From NCBI RefSeq assembly GCF_039555535.1, contig NZ_CP154630.1, positions 1,873,001 to 1,937,000 on the forward strand: a stretch of 64,000 nt of DNA, written 5' to 3'. Both the position numbers and the translations under genes were made by a program. The DNA is from Stenotrophomonas maltophilia. Lineage in GTDB: Bacteria > Pseudomonadota > Gammaproteobacteria > Xanthomonadales > Xanthomonadaceae. Shown one piece after another: positions 24,478 to 33,886 of this stretch (its first letter is position 1; each line of letters starts with the position of its first letter). The notes under the pieces are model-generated. The model was given only the letters and a program-made list of their open reading frames with translations, had not been told where the DNA came from and made no database searches.

Positions 24478-24825
24478 ATGCGTAGCAGGCGTTGGGACGG
24501 CAAGAGCGGTTGCGCGGTGGAAGTCACGCTGTCGGTGATGGGCGGCGTGTGGAAGCCGATCATTCTGTTTCACCTGATGACAGGCAAGCGACGCTTCATG
24601 GAGTTGACGCGGCGTGTGCCCAACGCCACCCAGTCCATGCTGACCAGCCAGCTGCGGGAACTGGAGGCTGACGGCGTGGTGATCCGCCACGTGTACCCGG
24701 AAGTACCGCCGAAGGTGGAATACGAGCTTTCCGAATTCGGGCGCACGCTGGTGCCGGTACTGCTTGCCATGCGCGAGTGGGGTGAAACCTATCGCGGCCA
24801 TAAAGGCACGAACAGCGACGGCTGA
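24478..24825 (+). CDS. HxlR-family transcriptional regulator
   Basis: The protein has 115 residues. It shows the HxlR winged helix: CAVEVTLSVMGGVWKPIILF, RRFMELTRRVPNATQSMLTS, QLRELEADGVVIRHVYPEVP, PKVEYELSEFGRTLVPVL. Only one Cys is near the N-terminus, as in redox- or electrophile-sensing members. The 100-base divergent region to acuI contains TAGGTACTA and two copies of TTTTCCG, possible operator elements. It probably responds to reactive electrophiles and regulates acuI and itself. Confidence 0.85.
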   Translation: MRSRRWDGKSGCAVEVTLSVMGGVWKPIILFHLMTGKRRFMELTRRVPNATQSMLTSQLRELEADGVVIRHVYPEVPPKVEYELSEFGRTLVPVLLAMREWGETYRGHKGTNSDG

Positions 24826-25017
24826 GGCGTGAAGCGGCGAGCCGAGCGTCGCCGCCATGGCGCTTGAACCCCTGCAGCATTCCGGAGGCCGCGGCAATAG
24901 CCGAAGTACTGCAGGCAGCGCATGTGGAGCGCTGCCTCGCTCCGTGAAGGGCGGTGATGCGGTTCCTGTTCCGTTGACGCCCGGTTCCCTATAGTGGCCC
25001 CGGAACCCTGCAATGGA

Positions 25018-25887
25018 ATGCCCATGCACGTGATGTCCCCCAGCCGTTGCCTGACGCTTGCACTTGCCGTCGTAATGAGTGCCGGCGCGTGTGCACGGCC
25101 ACCGTCCACCGAAAACGAAAGGAATCCCGCCATGTCCGGCGCAACCCAGACCGGCCGCACGATCAACGGTCACACCTATACCGATGCCCCCGTGGACGTG
25201 AAGCTCGGGCCGAACACTTTCCGCATTCCGGCCAACTACCTGGACAGCCAGATCGCACCGTGGCCGGGCGAGGGGGTGACGCTTGTCATCGAGTGGCCGG
25301 ACATGACGCCGACGGCGCCGGGTGCCCGCGCCAATCCGCGCACGAATGATTTCCGGAAGGAGATTCCCATTCGGATCAACTACGTTGATCGCGTTCCCGT
25401 CGAAACACTGCTCTCAAGGCTGTCGTCAAATGAAGCCATCACGGAGGAGGGTTCTGTGGAAAGGGAGGATCCCAGGGACCGTCTCGACCAACGCGTCGCA
25501 CAGCCGGAGACCTTGGGCCTGACGCCCTATGCAATCGATGAAGCGAAGATGGTGGTGTACGCGAAGAAGCATGAGGCGCGGTACGGAAAGCCGCCTGTCC
25601 GCAATCCCGCCTACGAGAGAGACTGGTACATCGCACGCCAGGGCGACGGCCGGATCAGCTCGTTCGTCAAATGTGACGGCGAGGAATTCCGACGCGACGG
25701 CGTGCGGCTGGAGGGGCGCGAGGTGATCAGTGAGCCTGGGGAAGTAGCAGCCGGCTGCGTTCATTACTTCGTGGACATCGACAACAAGCTGTCCGTCAGC
25801 CTGGACTACAAGAGAGCGTTTCTGAAGGACTGGAAGCGCATGGAAGAGGCCGTCAGGGACGTCATCGCGCGCACCCGGTCCAAGTGA
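25018..25887 (+). CDS. putative lipoprotein immunity protein for the adjacent X-T4SS effector
   Basis: The protein has about 289 residues, with alternative starts at 25024 and 25033. An N-terminal signal (CLTLALAVVMSAGAC) ends in a lipobox-like AGAC, so it would be a periplasm-facing lipoprotein. The body begins GRTINGHTYTDAPVDVKLGP and has NTFRIPANYL and two late cysteines (VKCDGEEF, AAGCVHYFVD). It lies 31 bases upstream of a probable XVIPCD effector. Effector-immunity pairs of this kind, with lipoprotein immunity proteins, are the known arrangement in Xanthomonas and Stenotrophomonas. Immunity function is inferred from position and export. Confidence 0.7.
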   Translation: MPMHVMSPSRCLTLALAVVMSAGACARPPSTENERNPAMSGATQTGRTINGHTYTDAPVDVKLGPNTFRIPANYLDSQIAPWPGEGVTLVIEWPDMTPTAPGARANPRTNDFRKEIPIRINYVDRVPVETLLSRLSSNEAITEEGSVEREDPRDRLDQRVAQPETLGLTPYAIDEAKMVVYAKKHEARYGKPPVRNPAYERDWYIARQGDGRISSFVKCDGEEFRRDGVRLEGREVISEPGEVAAGCVHYFVDIDNKLSVSLDYKRAFLKDWKRMEEAVRDVIARTRSK

Positions 25888-25918
25888 TCGGTGATTCAAG
25901 GAAGAGAAGAGGCAGGGT

Positions 25919-27241
25919 ATGAGTGGATTGACCGAACGCGATCTGAGCGTCCTTGGAAACTATGCCAGAGACGGCAACCGCGAGCTTTACTGGAACTACC
26001 TGTCGCAACTGCCGGGAGCCGATGGGTACGGGACACTGGCACTGGGTGTTGTACGCAATGACAGCCTGCCGGGACGCGTCGCGAACACCTATGCACAGAA
26101 CTATGCGAAGACCCAGCAGGAAGAGGGATCCCGGTTTTCAAATGCACAGTTGACCGAGCGGCAATGGGAGTCCTTTGGGCAGACCCTGCTCGAAAGAGAT
26201 CTTGAGTTGCGGCAGCAGTGGATGAACGAGCGCCGCCCAGACCTGGCACTGAATCTCCCCGGCAAGGATGTGATGCTGGCCCACGACCGTGCATTTGAAC
26301 GGCATGAACTCGATCCCAACTGCTGGACGCCGCGCGTGTTGCTGCAGGCGGCTGAACAGAAGAGCGGCCACGAGAAGCTGGAACAGATCTGGACCAACAT
26401 GCTCAACAACGACTACGCCGGCGGCCCGCGCGTGGGCAACACCAGCGTCGATGCCATCAGCCAGATGGGATGGGCGAAGGGCGGCCAGTACCTGACCCGG
26501 TTGAGCGTGCTGGAAGCCACCCAGATACTGGAAGGGCGCTCGGCGGTCGATCCGAACGTCATCGGTGGCAACAGCTACTACGCGATGTACTTCGAGGCGG
26601 ACAGGAAATGGGCCAGCGTCAGTTCCGGCGGCGGCCACGTGTCGATGCGCGAGATCACCGACCCCACCCGCATCGCCGAGCTCAACGACGCTCGCGACGT
26701 CCGCCTGGAGCGACAGGAGAAACGTACCCGGTTCCACCCGGATGACCCGTATCGGACCATAACCCGCAGCCCGCTTACCGCAGCAGTGGACGACATGCCT
26801 GATCCCTCGTTGGCACCGACTCGCCTGGCCGACATCCGTCCAGGCCACCGTGAGTACGCACTGATGCAGCAGGTACGCGAAGGCGTGGCCGCGATCGATG
26901 CCAGCGCCGGGCGTACCCACGATGAGGACAGCGAGCGTCTTGTGGCGAGCGTGATGGCGTTGGCCCGCCGCAACCAGCTTGAACGTGCCGACCATGTGCT
27001 GCTGAGCGCCCAGACCGCCGACAGTCCCGCAGGGCGGAACGTGTTCGTGGTGCAGGGCGGGATGAACGATCCCGCGCACCTGCGCGTCTCGATGCCCACT
27101 GACGTGGCGGTGCAGACCCCGGTTGCGCAGTCGCTGCAGCAGATCGAGGCCGCAAGCCTGGACCGCCAACCGGCGGCTGTGCAGCGGCATCAGGACATTG
27201 ACGTGCAGGCCCGCGAGAGCCCTGGGATGCGGATGGGGTGA
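25919..27241 (+). CDS. X-T4SS effector with C-terminal XVIPCD
   Basis: The protein has 440 residues. The last 140 or so match the Xanthomonas VirD4-interacting conserved domain: HREYALMQQVREGVAAID, SERLVASVMALARRNQLERA, DHVLLS, NVFVVQGGMNDPAHLRVSMP and a Gln-rich end (QSLQQIEAA). This domain docks effectors on VirD4, here encoded at 47916. The N-terminal 290 residues (FERHELDPNCWTPRVLLQAA, GNSYYAMYFEADRKWASVSS) show no toxin fold I can name. The putative immunity gene is directly upstream. It would be injected into competing bacteria and act in the periplasm, if the partner's export is a guide. Confidence 0.85.
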   Translation: MSGLTERDLSVLGNYARDGNRELYWNYLSQLPGADGYGTLALGVVRNDSLPGRVANTYAQNYAKTQQEEGSRFSNAQLTERQWESFGQTLLERDLELRQQWMNERRPDLALNLPGKDVMLAHDRAFERHELDPNCWTPRVLLQAAEQKSGHEKLEQIWTNMLNNDYAGGPRVGNTSVDAISQMGWAKGGQYLTRLSVLEATQILEGRSAVDPNVIGGNSYYAMYFEADRKWASVSSGGGHVSMREITDPTRIAELNDARDVRLERQEKRTRFHPDDPYRTITRSPLTAAVDDMPDPSLAPTRLADIRPGHREYALMQQVREGVAAIDASAGRTHDEDSERLVASVMALARRNQLERADHVLLSAQTADSPAGRNVFVVQGGMNDPAHLRVSMPTDVAVQTPVAQSLQQIEAASLDRQPAAVQRHQDIDVQARESPGMRMG

Positions 27242-27264
27242 AATCACAGCGCCGGGCCGCCAAT

Positions 27265-27288
27265 GCCAGCCCCCGGATGGGGGCCGGC
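27265..27288. terminator. bidirectional terminator between convergent genes
   Basis: A GC-rich hairpin (GCC..CCCCC-GGAT-GGGGG..GGC) lies between the effector stop at 27241 and the convergent small gene's stop at 27311. It lacks a long T-run. Confidence 0.55.
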
Positions 27289-27310
27289 ACGCATCACGGC
27301 AACGCGTGAC

Positions 27311-27508
27311 TTACGGGATGGTGCAGCCGCTGTTTCTCAGGCAACGTGCAAACGCCGGGTAGCAGACGTTCTCACCATTGCCCGCCGCCAGACAAGCATC
27401 GTAGGCGGTGTAGCACGGGGTACAGCGGGACTGCGCGGAGGCACTGCCGATTCCCAGGGTCAGTGCAGCAGCCGCAATAGCAACAGACAGCTTGAATCCA
27501 ATCTTCAT
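27311..27508 (-). CDS. small secreted Cys-rich protein (paralogue of 18989-19192)
   Basis: The protein has 65 residues. A signal peptide (MKIGFKLSVAIAAAALTLG, cleavage near SASAQ) is followed by CTPCYTAYDACLAAGNGENV then CYPAFARCLRNSGCTIP. It shares the signal, Cys pattern, final Ile-Pro and upstream leader with the gene at the island boundary. The function is unknown. The two copies bracket the helicase-to-effector segment in opposite orientation. Confidence 0.7.
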   Translation of the reverse strand: MKIGFKLSVAIAAAALTLGIGSASAQSRCTPCYTAYDACLAAGNGENVCYPAFARCLRNSGCTIP

Positions 27509-27623
27509 GCTTCACTCCGTTGATAGCCCTCCTTGGGCACCTCGGAGGCTATCGTGGGAAGAGGGTGTATTCAACCCGCACTGCGTCCGGATGGGCATCC
27601 ATCCTCAGCGCCCCGCCCCGGAT

Positions 27624-28001
27624 TTACTTTGTTGGCGCGTCTGAAGTCTGTGCGGCCACCATGGCCTGCTGCATTTCCTTCAGCGACAGATAGCCATCAC
27701 CATCGGTGTCCAGGCCCGCAAAGTACTTCGCGATCTCCGGCACCACGGTGGCCTCCTCTTTGCTGATCCTTCCGTCCTTGTTGGTGTCCATGGCAGTGAA
27801 CGCAGCGTCGATCGAATCCGCCTGCTTGCTGAAGCGTCCCTGCTGGAACTTCGTGTACTCGGCCTTGTCGACGCGTCCATCCTTGTTGGCATCCATCGCG
27901 GTGAACGTGGAATCGATGTAGGCCTGTTTCGGGTTGGCCGGTGCGGCCCCGGCAAGCAATGGGGTAGCGCACAGGGCAATCAACAGAGCAGTTCTGGTCA
28001 T
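27624..28001 (-). CDS. secreted EF-hand protein
   Basis: The protein has 125 residues from the ATG at 28001. A signal peptide (MTRTALLIALCATPLLAGA) precedes three EF-hand loops: DANKDGRVDKAEY, DTNKDGRISKEEA and DTDGDGYLSLKEM. The Asp/Asn and Glu ligands are present in the first two; in the third the twelfth position is also Glu. It is likely a periplasmic or outer-membrane Ca2+-binding protein. Such genes are frequent in xanthomonads and their specific role is unknown. Confidence 0.85.
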   Translation of the reverse strand: MTRTALLIALCATPLLAGAAPANPKQAYIDSTFTAMDANKDGRVDKAEYTKFQQGRFSKQADSIDAAFTAMDTNKDGRISKEEATVVPEIAKYFAGLDTDGDGYLSLKEMQQAMVAAQTSDAPTK

Positions 28002-28028
28002 GGGGTGTTTGTCCTTGTTGAGGGTCAA

Positions 28029-28421
28029 TCAGCGGCAGGGATAGGTGTAGCCGTCGGCGCCGCGATAGGTATCGTTGCGGCGGTCGTAGTTGCCGTAGCG
28101 GTTCATGCAGTAGTCGGCGCGTTCGCGGGTCTCGCGTTCACGCTTGGCGGCTGCGGCGATCACGCCGGCCACCACCGCCGCACCCACCACGCCCACCACC
28201 ACGCCGGTGGCTTTGGCGTCATGCCGGCGCTCGCGTTCCCGCTCACGTTCGCGTTCACGACGCTCCCAGGCATCACGATCGCGATCACGGTAGTCCTGGT
28301 TCCACTGCGGGGCGTAGCGATCGCCTCGTTGCGCATGGGCGTCGCTGGAGTAGGGCAACAGCACAAGCAGTTGTACGGTTGCTGCCAGCAGTAGTGCGGT
28401 TCTTCCTGGTTTCAGAAACAT
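28029..28421 (-). CDS. BA14K-like envelope protein
   Basis: The protein has 130 residues from the ATG at 28421, preceded by AGGAG. It has an N-terminal signal (TALLLAATVQLLVLLPYSSD), an Arg/Glu-rich charged stretch, a hydrophobic segment GVVVGVVGAAVVAGVIAAAA that may cross the membrane, and a C-terminal CMNRYGNYDRRNDTYRGADG..YPC that resembles the BA14K motif. The role is unknown. Confidence 0.6.
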   Translation of the reverse strand: MFLKPGRTALLLAATVQLLVLLPYSSDAHAQRGDRYAPQWNQDYRDRDRDAWERRERERERERERRHDAKATGVVVGVVGAAVVAGVIAAAAKRERETRERADYCMNRYGNYDRRNDTYRGADGYTYPCR

Positions 28422-28511
28422 CGTCCAGCTCCTGTGCGGACATTGTTGGTAGCTGCAGTACACATCGCAGACATTGCGCGAACCTGCCGTCACTGCTGGC
28501 AGATGCCGTGG

Positions 28512-30473
28512 CTATCGAACCAGTGCTTCCACCGGGTCCAGCTGGGCAGCGCGGCGTGCGGGCAGGAAGCCGAAGCCAATACCAATCAAGCTGGAACAGG
28601 CGAATGCGGCCAGAATCGAATGGACGGAGAACACCAGGCTGAAACCCGCGTCGGCCAGTTCCAGGGCCGCGCCCAGTGCCAGGGCCACGCCGATGCCGAG
28701 CACGCCACCGAGCAGGCAGACCAGCACCGATTCGATCAGGAACTGCTGCAGGATGTCGCTGCGGCGCGCGCCCACCGCCATGCGCACGCCTATCTCGCGG
28801 GTGCGCTCGGTTACCGACACCAGCATGATGTTCATCACGCCGATCCCGCCGACCACCAATGCGATGGCCGCGATGGAGCTGATCATCATGGTCAGGATGC
28901 CGGTGGTCTGTTCGATGGATTCACGGATCTGCGCGTTGTTGCTCATGTAGAAGTCGGTGCTGCCATGGCGCCGCGTCAGCAATCGTGCGATGGCCTGCTC
29001 GGCCGCTTCCATGCTGATCGCATCGGAAACGCGTACGGTGATGCTGGACACATGGCTCTGCCCCAGCATGCGTGCCATGGCGGTGGTGTAGGGCAGCCAT
29101 ACCCGCAGCAGTGACGCATCGCCGGCAGCACCGGCATCCTTCTTCACCACGGCCACGATGCGCACAGGCATGTTGCCCAGCAGCAGGGTCTGGCCGATGG
29201 GATTGTCCGCAGCAGCGAAAAAGCGGGCGCGGGTATTGGCGTCGATCACCACGACCTGCTGGTAGCCGCTCACACCCGGTGGGCCGAAGAAGGCACCTTC
29301 GCCAAGCTTCAGGCCATGCACGCGGAAGTACTGCTCGCTTACGCCCTGCACCTGCACGCTGGCCGAGCGGTTACCGCGCAACGCGGTGCCGGTGGTGGCA
29401 ACGCCGGGCGTGGCGCTGTCGACGAACGGCTGCCGGGCCAGGGCCACGCTGTCGCCGGGGGTGAGCGTTTCCACGCGCGCCGAGTGCAGGTCGCCAAAGC
29501 CGGATCCGGGATAGATCTCGATGGTGTTGGTGCCAAGGGAGGCGATGTTGGACAGGATGGCCTGCCGTGCGCCGGTGCCCAGCGCTACCACCGACACGAC
29601 CGATGCAATGCCGATGATGATGCCGAGCATGGTCAGGAAGGTGCGCATGCGATGCGCATTCATTGCGCGCAGGGCCATGCGGAAGGCTTCAGCGAACCGG
29701 TCCCGCCAGACCTGCCAGCCGCCCGTCGTGCGCTGGGGCACGGCGGGCGTCGCCACGCCCGCTGCCGAAACAGTGCCGGTTGCACGATCATCCACAATCC
29801 GACCATCGCGTATCTCGATGATGCGCTGCGCATGTTCAGCTACGGCCATGTCATGCGTTACCAGCACCACGGTATGGCCCTCGGCATGCAGTTCGCCGAG
29901 GATCTTCATCACTTCCTTGCCCGAATGTGTGTCCAGCGCACCTGTGGGTTCGTCGGCGAAGATCACCGCGCCGCCATTCATCAGTGCGCGCGCAATCGAG
30001 ACGCGCTGCTGCTGGCCACCCGACAGTTCACCAGGAAGATGCTGCATGCGCTCGCCCAGGCCAAGCCGCGACAGCAGCGTGGCCGCGCGCGCATGGCGTG
30101 CCTCGGCAGGCATGCCGGCGTAGATCGCGGGCACTTCCACATTGCCCAGTGCAGTCAGGTCGGTCAGCAGGTGATAGCGCTGGAAGATGAAGCCGAAATG
30201 CTCCCGGCGCAGCTCGGCCAGTTCATCGGGCGACATCTGCGCAGTCTCGCGCCCGTCGATCTGATAGATGCCAGTAGAAGGGCGATCCAGGCAGCCCAGT
30301 ATGTTCATCAGCGTGGACTTGCCCGAGCCGGACTGGCCGACGATGGCGACCAGTTCACCTGCATGGATGTCCAGGTCGATGCCGTCGAGTACCACCAATG
30401 TCTGCTCGCCTGCAGCAAACTCGCGGCGTACGCCGCGAACGCGCAGCAGTGGCTCGGTCGTGGTCGTACTCAT
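28512..30473 (-). CDS. macB: MacB-type ABC transporter (ATPase-permease)
   Basis: The protein has 653 residues. The N-terminal ATPase has Walker A GQSGSGKST (46-54), signature LSGGQQQR and Walker B VIFADEPTGALD. A membrane segment (FLTMLGIIIGIASVVSVVAL) leads into a large periplasmic MacB core, then three C-terminal segments of the FtsX domain ending RRAAQLDPVEALVR. It works with a MacA adaptor and an outer-membrane TolC-like channel to export macrolides, peptides or lipopeptides. It overlaps macA by 4 bases. No outer-membrane channel gene is next to it. Confidence 0.9.
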   Translation of the reverse strand: MSTTTTEPLLRVRGVRREFAAGEQTLVVLDGIDLDIHAGELVAIVGQSGSGKSTLMNILGCLDRPSTGIYQIDGRETAQMSPDELAELRREHFGFIFQRYHLLTDLTALGNVEVPAIYAGMPAEARHARAATLLSRLGLGERMQHLPGELSGGQQQRVSIARALMNGGAVIFADEPTGALDTHSGKEVMKILGELHAEGHTVVLVTHDMAVAEHAQRIIEIRDGRIVDDRATGTVSAAGVATPAVPQRTTGGWQVWRDRFAEAFRMALRAMNAHRMRTFLTMLGIIIGIASVVSVVALGTGARQAILSNIASLGTNTIEIYPGSGFGDLHSARVETLTPGDSVALARQPFVDSATPGVATTGTALRGNRSASVQVQGVSEQYFRVHGLKLGEGAFFGPPGVSGYQQVVVIDANTRARFFAAADNPIGQTLLLGNMPVRIVAVVKKDAGAAGDASLLRVWLPYTTAMARMLGQSHVSSITVRVSDAISMEAAEQAIARLLTRRHGSTDFYMSNNAQIRESIEQTTGILTMMISSIAAIALVVGGIGVMNIMLVSVTERTREIGVRMAVGARRSDILQQFLIESVLVCLLGGVLGIGVALALGAALELADAGFSLVFSVHSILAAFACSSLIGIGFGFLPARRAAQLDPVEALVR

Positions 30474-31660
30474 TTCGGCTGCACGGGTGCGATGGTGGCT
30501 TCGTCGCTGGCCTGCGCCAGCACGACCTGTTCGCCTTCCTTCAGCCCGCTGCGCACTTCTACCTGGATCTGATCGTCCAACCCGGTGGTGATGCGCCGGG
30601 TGCTGGCATGGCCGTCGGCGCCACGTACCAGCACGCTGTAGCTGCCATCGGCGGCGCGCGCGCCCAATGCGGCCGAAGGAATGGTCAGTACGTCGTTGGC
30701 GCGGCCCAGCACGATGCGAACCTGCGCGGTCATGTAGCTGCGCAGGCGTCCGTCGGCGTTGTTCACGTCGAACTGGCCGTTGTAGTACATGGCCGCGCGG
30801 CTGCCGCCCGACGCTGCTGGTGAAGCCAGGCTGGAGCTGTCTTCATTGGTGATCGATTCCGGGGCTGGTGCGATATCGCGCAACGTGCTGCTGTAGCGGC
30901 GGCCGGCATCACCCAGGATGGTGAAGAATGCTTCCTGGCCAACCGAGGTGTGAACGACGTCGGCCTCGGAGATTTCCGCGTATACCGTCATCACGTCCTG
31001 GTTGCCCAGCATCACGATGGTCGGTGCACTCTGTACTGCGTTCACGGTCTGCCCCTGGCGCGCGACCACGGCCAGCACGGTGCCGTCGGTGGGAGCGGTG
31101 ATGCGGGTGTACTCCAGATTGGTTTGTGCGATATCCACATCGGTCTGTCGCCGCACAACCTCACCGTCCAGGGCAGCAATCTGTTCCCGGGTGGCATCGA
31201 CCTTGGCCTTGGCTGCATCGAAGTCGGCGCGGGCCACCAGTTGCGAGGCCACCAGTTGCTGCTGCCGATGCAGTGCCAGCTCGAACTGGCGCAGGTCGGT
31301 GGCCAGCGCATCGCGGTTGGCGCGGGCAGTGCGCTGTGCGGCCTGCGCGCTCAGCAATGCATTGCGCTGGGTACGCGAGTCGATATCGGCGATGGGATCG
31401 CCTGCTTTCACCTTGTCGCCCAGCTTTACGTGCAGGGTATCGATGCGGCCGGAAACCTGGGCGCCAACGCTTACCAGTCGCGAGGGCTTCAATGTGCCGG
31501 TGGCTTCCACCACCTGTTCGATGTTGCCGCGACCGACCGGCGCAACCTGAAGTTGCGGTGGTGGCGCGGGCCGAAACCATGCAAACAGAATCAGTGCGCT
31601 GCACAGCAGGGTGGCAGCAACGATGAGCGCACGGCGACGCTTGCGCGGTACGGCGCTCAT
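30470..31660 (-). CDS. macA: MacA-type periplasmic adaptor
   Basis: The protein has 396 residues. An N-terminal membrane anchor (ALIVAATLLCSALILFAWF) is followed by the lipoyl half VVEATGTLKPSRLVSVGAQV, SGRIDTLHVKLGDKVKAGDP, a coiled-coil hairpin, the second lipoyl half (TRITAPTDGTVLAVVARQGQ) and beta-barrel domains. It is the membrane fusion partner of the MacB encoded next to it. It is probably co-transcribed downstream of the two-component system on the same strand. Confidence 0.9.
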   Translation of the reverse strand: MSAVPRKRRRALIVAATLLCSALILFAWFRPAPPPQLQVAPVGRGNIEQVVEATGTLKPSRLVSVGAQVSGRIDTLHVKLGDKVKAGDPIADIDSRTQRNALLSAQAAQRTARANRDALATDLRQFELALHRQQQLVASQLVARADFDAAKAKVDATREQIAALDGEVVRRQTDVDIAQTNLEYTRITAPTDGTVLAVVARQGQTVNAVQSAPTIVMLGNQDVMTVYAEISEADVVHTSVGQEAFFTILGDAGRRYSSTLRDIAPAPESITNEDSSSLASPAASGGSRAAMYYNGQFDVNNADGRLRSYMTAQVRIVLGRANDVLTIPSAALGARAADGSYSVLVRGADGHASTRRITTGLDDQIQVEVRSGLKEGEQVVLAQASDEATIAPVQPK

Positions 31661-31795
31661 CGGAGCAGCATCCAGAAGAGACGGTTCATTGGTGGTCCTC
31701 GCGACAGAAGAAGCGCACGTCTGTCGTGACAGACGTGGATGGCCGTCGAGTCTCGATGCGCTGGGTTGCGTGAACCTTGCGGGTCTATCGCTGTG

Positions 31796-32212
31796 TCAGC
31801 CTGCGGCAAGAAGGGCAATCAGTGCCATGGCGATGAACTGCAAGGCGCTACCGAGCACCAGCAACGCGTTGCGCAGCCGCTGGCCTGCCATTCGCGCACC
31901 GAAGAGTTGACTCACCGTGCCGGCCAGCAGCCAGAAGAACGGTGAAACAGGCAGCTTCGCCATCCCTGCACCGATGGCGATCAGAAGTGAACTGGCGATC
32001 ATTATTCCGGCGGCGTGGCCATCCAGAAAGCGCACTATCGGCGGAATCGCGTGCGTGGTTGCCGCTCGCCACGCCGCCAACCCATGCAACGCAGCATGCA
32101 CTGTGACGAACAGGAACACGGCGGCGGCCGCCGCTGCACTGGCGTGCCGATACGTAGAAGCCACCAGCGCAATGCCGGGAAGCAGCAGAAACAAGGCGCC
32201 GAACAGCCGCAT
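31796..32212 (-). CDS. small integral membrane protein
   Basis: About 138 residues from an ATG at 32212 (MRLFGALFLLLPGIALVAST), but the same frame is open up to about 32500 and no clear ribosome-binding site decides the start. Four hydrophobic segments are visible, including AAVFLFVTVHAALHGLAA, GIMIASSLLIAIGAGMA and LLVLGSALQFIAMALIALLA. It lies between the histidine kinase and macA on the same strand. I do not recognise a family; it may be part of the same export operon. Confidence 0.6.
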   Translation of the reverse strand: MRLFGALFLLLPGIALVASTYRHASAAAAAAVFLFVTVHAALHGLAAWRAATTHAIPPIVRFLDGHAAGIMIASSLLIAIGAGMAKLPVSPFFWLLAGTVSQLFGARMAGQRLRNALLVLGSALQFIAMALIALLAAG

Positions 32213-32509
32213 CAATGCGCCAGCGCGCTCGACGTCGGGAATTGCCCGCAGCCAACGCGGCCAATGTTCCAGGCCGAGCGCGCGGCCATTGCGTGGGCGG
32301 CGATTCCATGCAGCAGCCGTGATGTCTGGCGAATTCGGCGGTGGCACGGCGCGGGTGGAAGAGGAGGGTGGAGGAGCTCCCTGGGTCACATGCAGGCTTC
32401 CTGTCAGATCGGAATGCGGTGGCACGGCAGCTGCCACTCCCCCGATGCTGTGCAGCGAACATTGCCGCAACCTTGCCTGTCCTCGCGGCCGTCCACGCAC
32501 GGACAGGCG

Positions 32510-33886
32510 TCAGTTATCCTCGTGCATGCGACGTTCCCGGTTCTCCGAGGGTGGCGAGTGGGTCACGCCGGGATGCAGTGGAAACTCAACACGGATCAAA
32601 GCACCACCGCCAGGAGCATCCAGAATCGTGACGCGGCCGCCATGACGGTCGATCACCTGACGTACGAGGTTCAGCCCCAGGCCCGCGCCTGTCTGTCGTG
32701 GCCGCAGCCGCTGGAAGGGTTCGAAGACGCGCTCGCGCTGGTCGAGCGGTATGCCGGGGCCGTCGTCCTCAACCTCCAGGCAGCTGCCCTGCACGCGCAC
32801 GACGATCTGGCGCCCGCCATGCTCGGCAGCATTCAGTACCAGGTTGGAGATCACACGTTCCACCGCGCCGGTCTCGCCCAGCACCGGGAAGTGGGGTTCC
32901 ACCGCCACGGCTACGGACTTGTCTGACTGGATCAACAGCGGCGCCAGATCAGCGACCACCCGTTTGGCCACCCGCGCCAGGTTGATGGTCTCCTTCGGCC
33001 CGTCCTCATCCATGCGGTGCAGATCCAGCAGCTGCTCTGCCAGCGTCGCCAACCGTGCCACTTCCACGGCCAGGCTGCGCGAGGTGGCATCGTCGGCCGC
33101 ATCGACCTTTACCCTCAGAATCGCAATGGGTGTGCGCAGCTCATGTGCGGCGGCGGCAATGAAGCGGCGTTGCCGTTCGTGCCCTTCGTCCAGCCGGTCC
33201 AGCGCTTCATTCACCGCTGTCACCAACGGAGCGATCTCTACCGGTACAGCGGTTTCTGTCAGGCGGACACCGCGGCGGCTGGCGGAGATGTTGCGGGCTT
33301 CCTGCGCGATGCGCTCCACCCCGGCCAGGGCCCGTCTCACGATGACCGGTGTCAGGACGATGGTGGCCAGGCCCAGCAGCAGGAAGATCGGCAGGGTGAT
33401 GATGTGTGCCGCCAGCGCCATCTGCCAGGTCAGCGTATCGGTTTCGCCGTGGGCCATGATGGTCAGCTTGCCGGCCGGGCCGCTGTGCTGGCGGACCACG
33501 ACGGCCAGGCCATCGCTGCGATCGCGGCCACGCAGGTCGCCAAAGGGGATGCCATCCAGTGCACCTACCAGCGAGGCATAGGCCGACGGCACAGGTCCGA
33601 ACGTAACGTGGTGGCCGTGCTCATCCTCGGCGATGAACCATGCGCCGGGAACGGTTTTCAGCAGTTCGGTCAGTTCCGGCGTGTGCTGCACGTACAGCTC
33701 GCCATTGCGGTCGCGGTGCACCGCCTCGGCGGCGACCGGCGCGAAGGTCTGGATGCTGTAGTAGCCACCGCTGTCGGCACGTATCAGCACCATCAGCAGC
33801 GCGAAGAACGCTACCAGCAATGCCAGCAGCTGATAGATCAGCGTTTTGACGATCAACGGGCGCTTCAGCGATGGACGACGCGCCAT
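32510..33886 (-). CDS. sensor histidine kinase (OmpR-type pair)
   Basis: The protein has 458 residues. Two membrane helices (ALLVAFFALLMVLIR and IITLPIFLLLGLATIVL) bracket a roughly 130-residue periplasmic sensor. A HAMP-like linker precedes the H-box FIAAAAHELRTPIAILRVKV and the ATPase motifs NLVLNAAEHGG, DDGPGIP and GAGLGLNLV. It overlaps the response-regulator stop by one base (TAATG), so the pair is co-translated. Given the gene order it probably controls the downstream macAB efflux genes. Confidence 0.85.
   Translation of the reverse strand: MARRPSLKRPLIVKTLIYQLLALLVAFFALLMVLIRADSGGYYSIQTFAPVAAEAVHRDRNGELYVQHTPELTELLKTVPGAWFIAEDEHGHHVTFGPVPSAYASLVGALDGIPFGDLRGRDRSDGLAVVVRQHSGPAGKLTIMAHGETDTLTWQMALAAHIITLPIFLLLGLATIVLTPVIVRRALAGVERIAQEARNISASRRGVRLTETAVPVEIAPLVTAVNEALDRLDEGHERQRRFIAAAAHELRTPIAILRVKVDAADDATSRSLAVEVARLATLAEQLLDLHRMDEDGPKETINLARVAKRVVADLAPLLIQSDKSVAVAVEPHFPVLGETGAVERVISNLVLNAAEHGGRQIVVRVQGSCLEVEDDGPGIPLDQRERVFEPFQRLRPRQTGAGLGLNLVRQVIDRHGGRVTILDAPGGGALIRVEFPLHPGVTHSPPSENRERRMHEDN

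Noticed and set aside
28512..31660. A complete three-gene macABC operon
   Set aside because: No outer-membrane channel gene follows macB; only macA and macB are present here.
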